From Eubacteriales bacterium (GTDB lineage Bacteria; Bacillota; Clostridia; Christensenellales; UMGS416), in assembly GCA_028709505.1 (NCBI GenBank), contig JAQVWW010000003.1:1-13517 (forward strand): a stretch of DNA of 13,517 bases, given 5' to 3'. Below the pieces are notes generated by a model. The model was given only the letters and a program-made list of their open reading frames with translations, made no database searches and was not told where the DNA came from. This document shows positions 12,320 through 13,517 of this stretch, in pieces. The translations under genes and the position numbers were made by a program. Every line of letters starts with the position of its first letter. Position 1 is the first letter of the stretch.

Positions 12320-12640
12320 ATGGCCTTACTACATGCAACGACGGATAGCTTTGATAAACAGGTGCTCCAGGCGGATAAACCTGTTCTGGTTGATTTTTGG
12401 GCGGCCTGGTGCGGCCCCTGCCGCATGATTGCGCCGGTGGTGGAACAGCTGGCCCAGGAGTACGACGGAAAGGCGCTGGTCTGCAAGGTGGATGTGGATG
12501 AATCGCCGGAGCTGGCGCAGAAATACGGCGTCATGTCCATCCCGACGCTGGCGGTCTTTAAAAACGGCCAGGTGGCGGCCAAAAGTGTGGGCGCGCTGCC
12601 CAAGCCCCGCATCCAGCAGCTCATCGACGACGCGCTGTAA
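12320..12640 (+). CDS. trxA: Thioredoxin
   Basis: ATG 12320 follows AAAGGAG (12305-12311); the longer frame from 12239 would run through the promoter. The 106-residue product has the full thioredoxin fold: [13 protein letters not shown] with redox cysteines Cys31 and Cys34 (WCGPC), the buried Asp25, [21 protein letters not shown] with the cis-proline Pro75, and the LAVFKNGQ strand. It reduces disulphides in cytoplasmic proteins such as ribonucleotide reductase and peroxidases, using electrons from thioredoxin reductase. It is a single-gene unit with its own extended -10 promoter and a strong terminator, typical of a housekeeping gene. Confidence 0.97.
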   Translation: MALLHATTDSFDKQVLQADKPVLVDFWAAWCGPCRMIAPVVEQLAQEYDGKALVCKVDVDESPELAQKYGVMSIPTLAVFKNGQVAAKSVGALPKPRIQQLIDDAL

Positions 12641-12663
12641 GCGCATCGCCCGGCATAACGCAG

Positions 12664-12698
12664 ATACCCCGCGCAAAGCTTCACGCGGGGTATTTTTT
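12664..12698 (+). terminator. Intrinsic terminator of trxA
   Basis: A perfect 10-bp stem, ATACCCCGCG (12664-12673) with CGCGGGGTAT (12684-12693), leads into TTTTTT. Confidence 0.95.
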
Positions 12699-12949
12699 GC
12701 GTATTTATCCCAAAGACGGAGTCTTTGTGCTGGTATCGTATTTTGTTTAGGGGTACGGGCGGCGAGGAACACGATAACGCGCCACACGCGTGGCTTCCGC
12801 GCACAATACTGCCTTAACCGGACGAGGACGCCCGCCGGTCGTTTACGCGGGGCGTTATAGAATATGGACGACGCCGGGCAAAAGCCTTGCGCGCCTGCAG
12901 GGTTTTTGGCAGCCGGCGCTGACCCGAGGGTTGCGCCGGGCGCATGCCG
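12699..12949. other. Gene-free stretch between convergent trxA and the VOC gene
   Basis: No supported gene. A small hairpin, CAAAGAC-GGA-GTCTTTG (12711-12727), lies just after the trxA terminator. A short GCGC hairpin near 12933-12943 might help end the leftward VOC transcript but has no T-run. Confidence 0.5.
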
Positions 12950-13366
12950 TCACGCGCCGGTGCTATCCGCCGAGGCGTCGGTGTCAGCCTCCGGCTGCGC
13001 CAGCGGGCGGTAAAAGCTTACGAGGTTGCCGTCGGGGTCGTGAAAGTGTACGGTCCGAGCGCCCCAGGAATGGCTGGTGGGCAGACAGGCAAAGGATACG
13101 TCCACGCGCCGTAAGCGTTGGTATTCTTCGTCAACGTCGTCCACGGCAAAGCGCAGAATCGTCCGGCTCGCGCCGCAGCTGCTGGTAAGGCCAAAGCCCA
13201 TATCGCTGCGGGCAGCTTGCTGCGTGCAGATGGTCAGCGCACAGCCCGGCGTTGCAATTTCGGCGCGCGTATCGTCGCCGCGGGCCGGGCATCGCAGCAC
13301 GTACTCGTAAAATTGTACCAGCCGCGGCACGTCGCCGGTAATCAGGCATACTCCGGTAAAAATCAT
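12950..13366 (-). CDS. VOC (glyoxalase/bleomycin-resistance) family protein
   Basis: The leftward ATG at 13366 follows AGGGGGG with a short spacer. The 138-residue product has the two paired beta-alpha-beta-beta-beta modules of the VOC fold: VCLITGDVPRLVQFYEYVL (6-24) and, after the FAVDDVDEEYQRL helix region, the typical C-terminal strand motif TVHFHDPDGNLVSFYRPL (105-122). The family covers metal-dependent lyases, dioxygenases and antibiotic-binding proteins. The metal ligands cannot be assigned firmly, although His107 and Glu residues are candidates. An acidic, Ala/Asp-rich tail follows residue 125. It lies 36 bp after a phosphotransferase gene in the same direction, so they are probably cotranscribed. 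Confidence 0.88.
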   Translation of the reverse strand: MIFTGVCLITGDVPRLVQFYEYVLRCPARGDDTRAEIATPGCALTICTQQAARSDMGFGLTSSCGASRTILRFAVDDVDEEYQRLRRVDVSFACLPTSHSWGARTVHFHDPDGNLVSFYRPLAQPEADTDASADSTGA

Positions 13367-13402
13367 CGTCCGTCCCCCCTATATCGCCCCAATGGCGGCT
13401 TA

Positions 13403-13517
13403 CTAAAACAGTTCGTCCAGCAGCAGATAGTAACGCAGCTTGGCTTCGTCGGCCGGGGCCAGGCCGTAGGCGCGTAAAAAAGCCGGTCCATAGGCGTCGC
13501 TGCCCAGATTGTGCTTA
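13403..13517 (-). CDS. C-terminus of a phosphotransferase-like protein, cut by the window edge
   Basis: Reading leftward from the window end, the frame gives KHNLGSDAYGPAFLRAYG and LAPADEAKLRYYLLLDELF before TAG (13403-13405). The pattern Y...FLxxYG...AKLRYYLLLDELF is typical of the last helices of aminoglycoside-phosphotransferase/choline-kinase-fold (APH) proteins. Only about 37 residues are present, with no catalytic motif, so the substrate cannot be stated. It is upstream of, and probably cotranscribed with, the VOC gene. Confidence 0.6.
   Translation of the reverse strand, partial: KHNLGSDAYGPAFLRAYGLAPADEAKLRYYLLLDELF

Noticed and set aside
1..13517. CRISPR arrays, tRNA/rRNA genes, insertion sequences
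   Set aside because: No regularly spaced short repeats, no cloverleaf or rRNA-like stretches and no transposase frame were seen on either strand.

Overview
The window looks like a GC-rich Gram-positive chromosome, most likely a Firmicutes/Clostridia-type anaerobe. The support is strong AAAGGAGG-type ribosome binding sites, intrinsic terminators with U-tracts, Bacillus/Clostridium-style lipobox signal peptides, a cre-like site and a Firmicutes-type LexA box (GAAC-N4-GTTC). No rRNA, tRNA, CRISPR, integrase or transposase was seen, so the species cannot be fixed.

Region 1 (1-3230) is a tandem array of paralogous lipoprotein genes. Three copies survive: one cut by the window edge, and two with intact starts at 671 and 1712. 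A fourth start at 2788 keeps only the signal peptide and then runs into what looks like the frameshifted C-terminus of a LeuB/isocitrate-dehydrogenase-type enzyme. Each copy is followed by the same ~150-bp spacer. The 3' ends are nearly identical while the cores have diverged.

Region 2 (3151-5293) is one GH31 alpha-glycosidase gene with a possible cre site and promoter upstream and a strong terminator downstream.

Region 3 (5501-11606) is the most interesting part: a compact, co-directional phage-derived cassette. It starts with a TATAAT box followed at once by a perfect-core LexA (SOS) box. The genes are a small protein in the TerS position, a terminase large subunit with ATPase and nuclease residues intact, an N4-gp56-family major capsid protein, a small capsid-neighbour protein, a beta-propeller-like neck/tail structural protein, a 48-residue protein, a holin and a PGRP-type amidase. 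There is no portal, scaffold, protease, tail tube, tape measure, integrase or replication gene. The cassette appears to be a DNA-damage-controlled capsid, packaging and lysis unit. It could be a domesticated remnant, a gene-transfer-agent-like or satellite-like element, or simply a decayed prophage.

Region 4 (11607-13517) is ordinary chromosome. It holds a GC-rich stretch without a recognisable gene, a small leftward ferredoxin/ACT-like protein, a divergent thioredoxin gene with a strong terminator, and a leftward pair made of a phosphotransferase C-terminus (cut by the window edge) and a VOC/glyoxalase-fold protein.

A 15-base sequence, CAAAACGATTTGTTT, forms or belongs to a palindrome and occurs three times on the same strand (5235, 8611, 10860): once just before the phage cassette and twice inside it.
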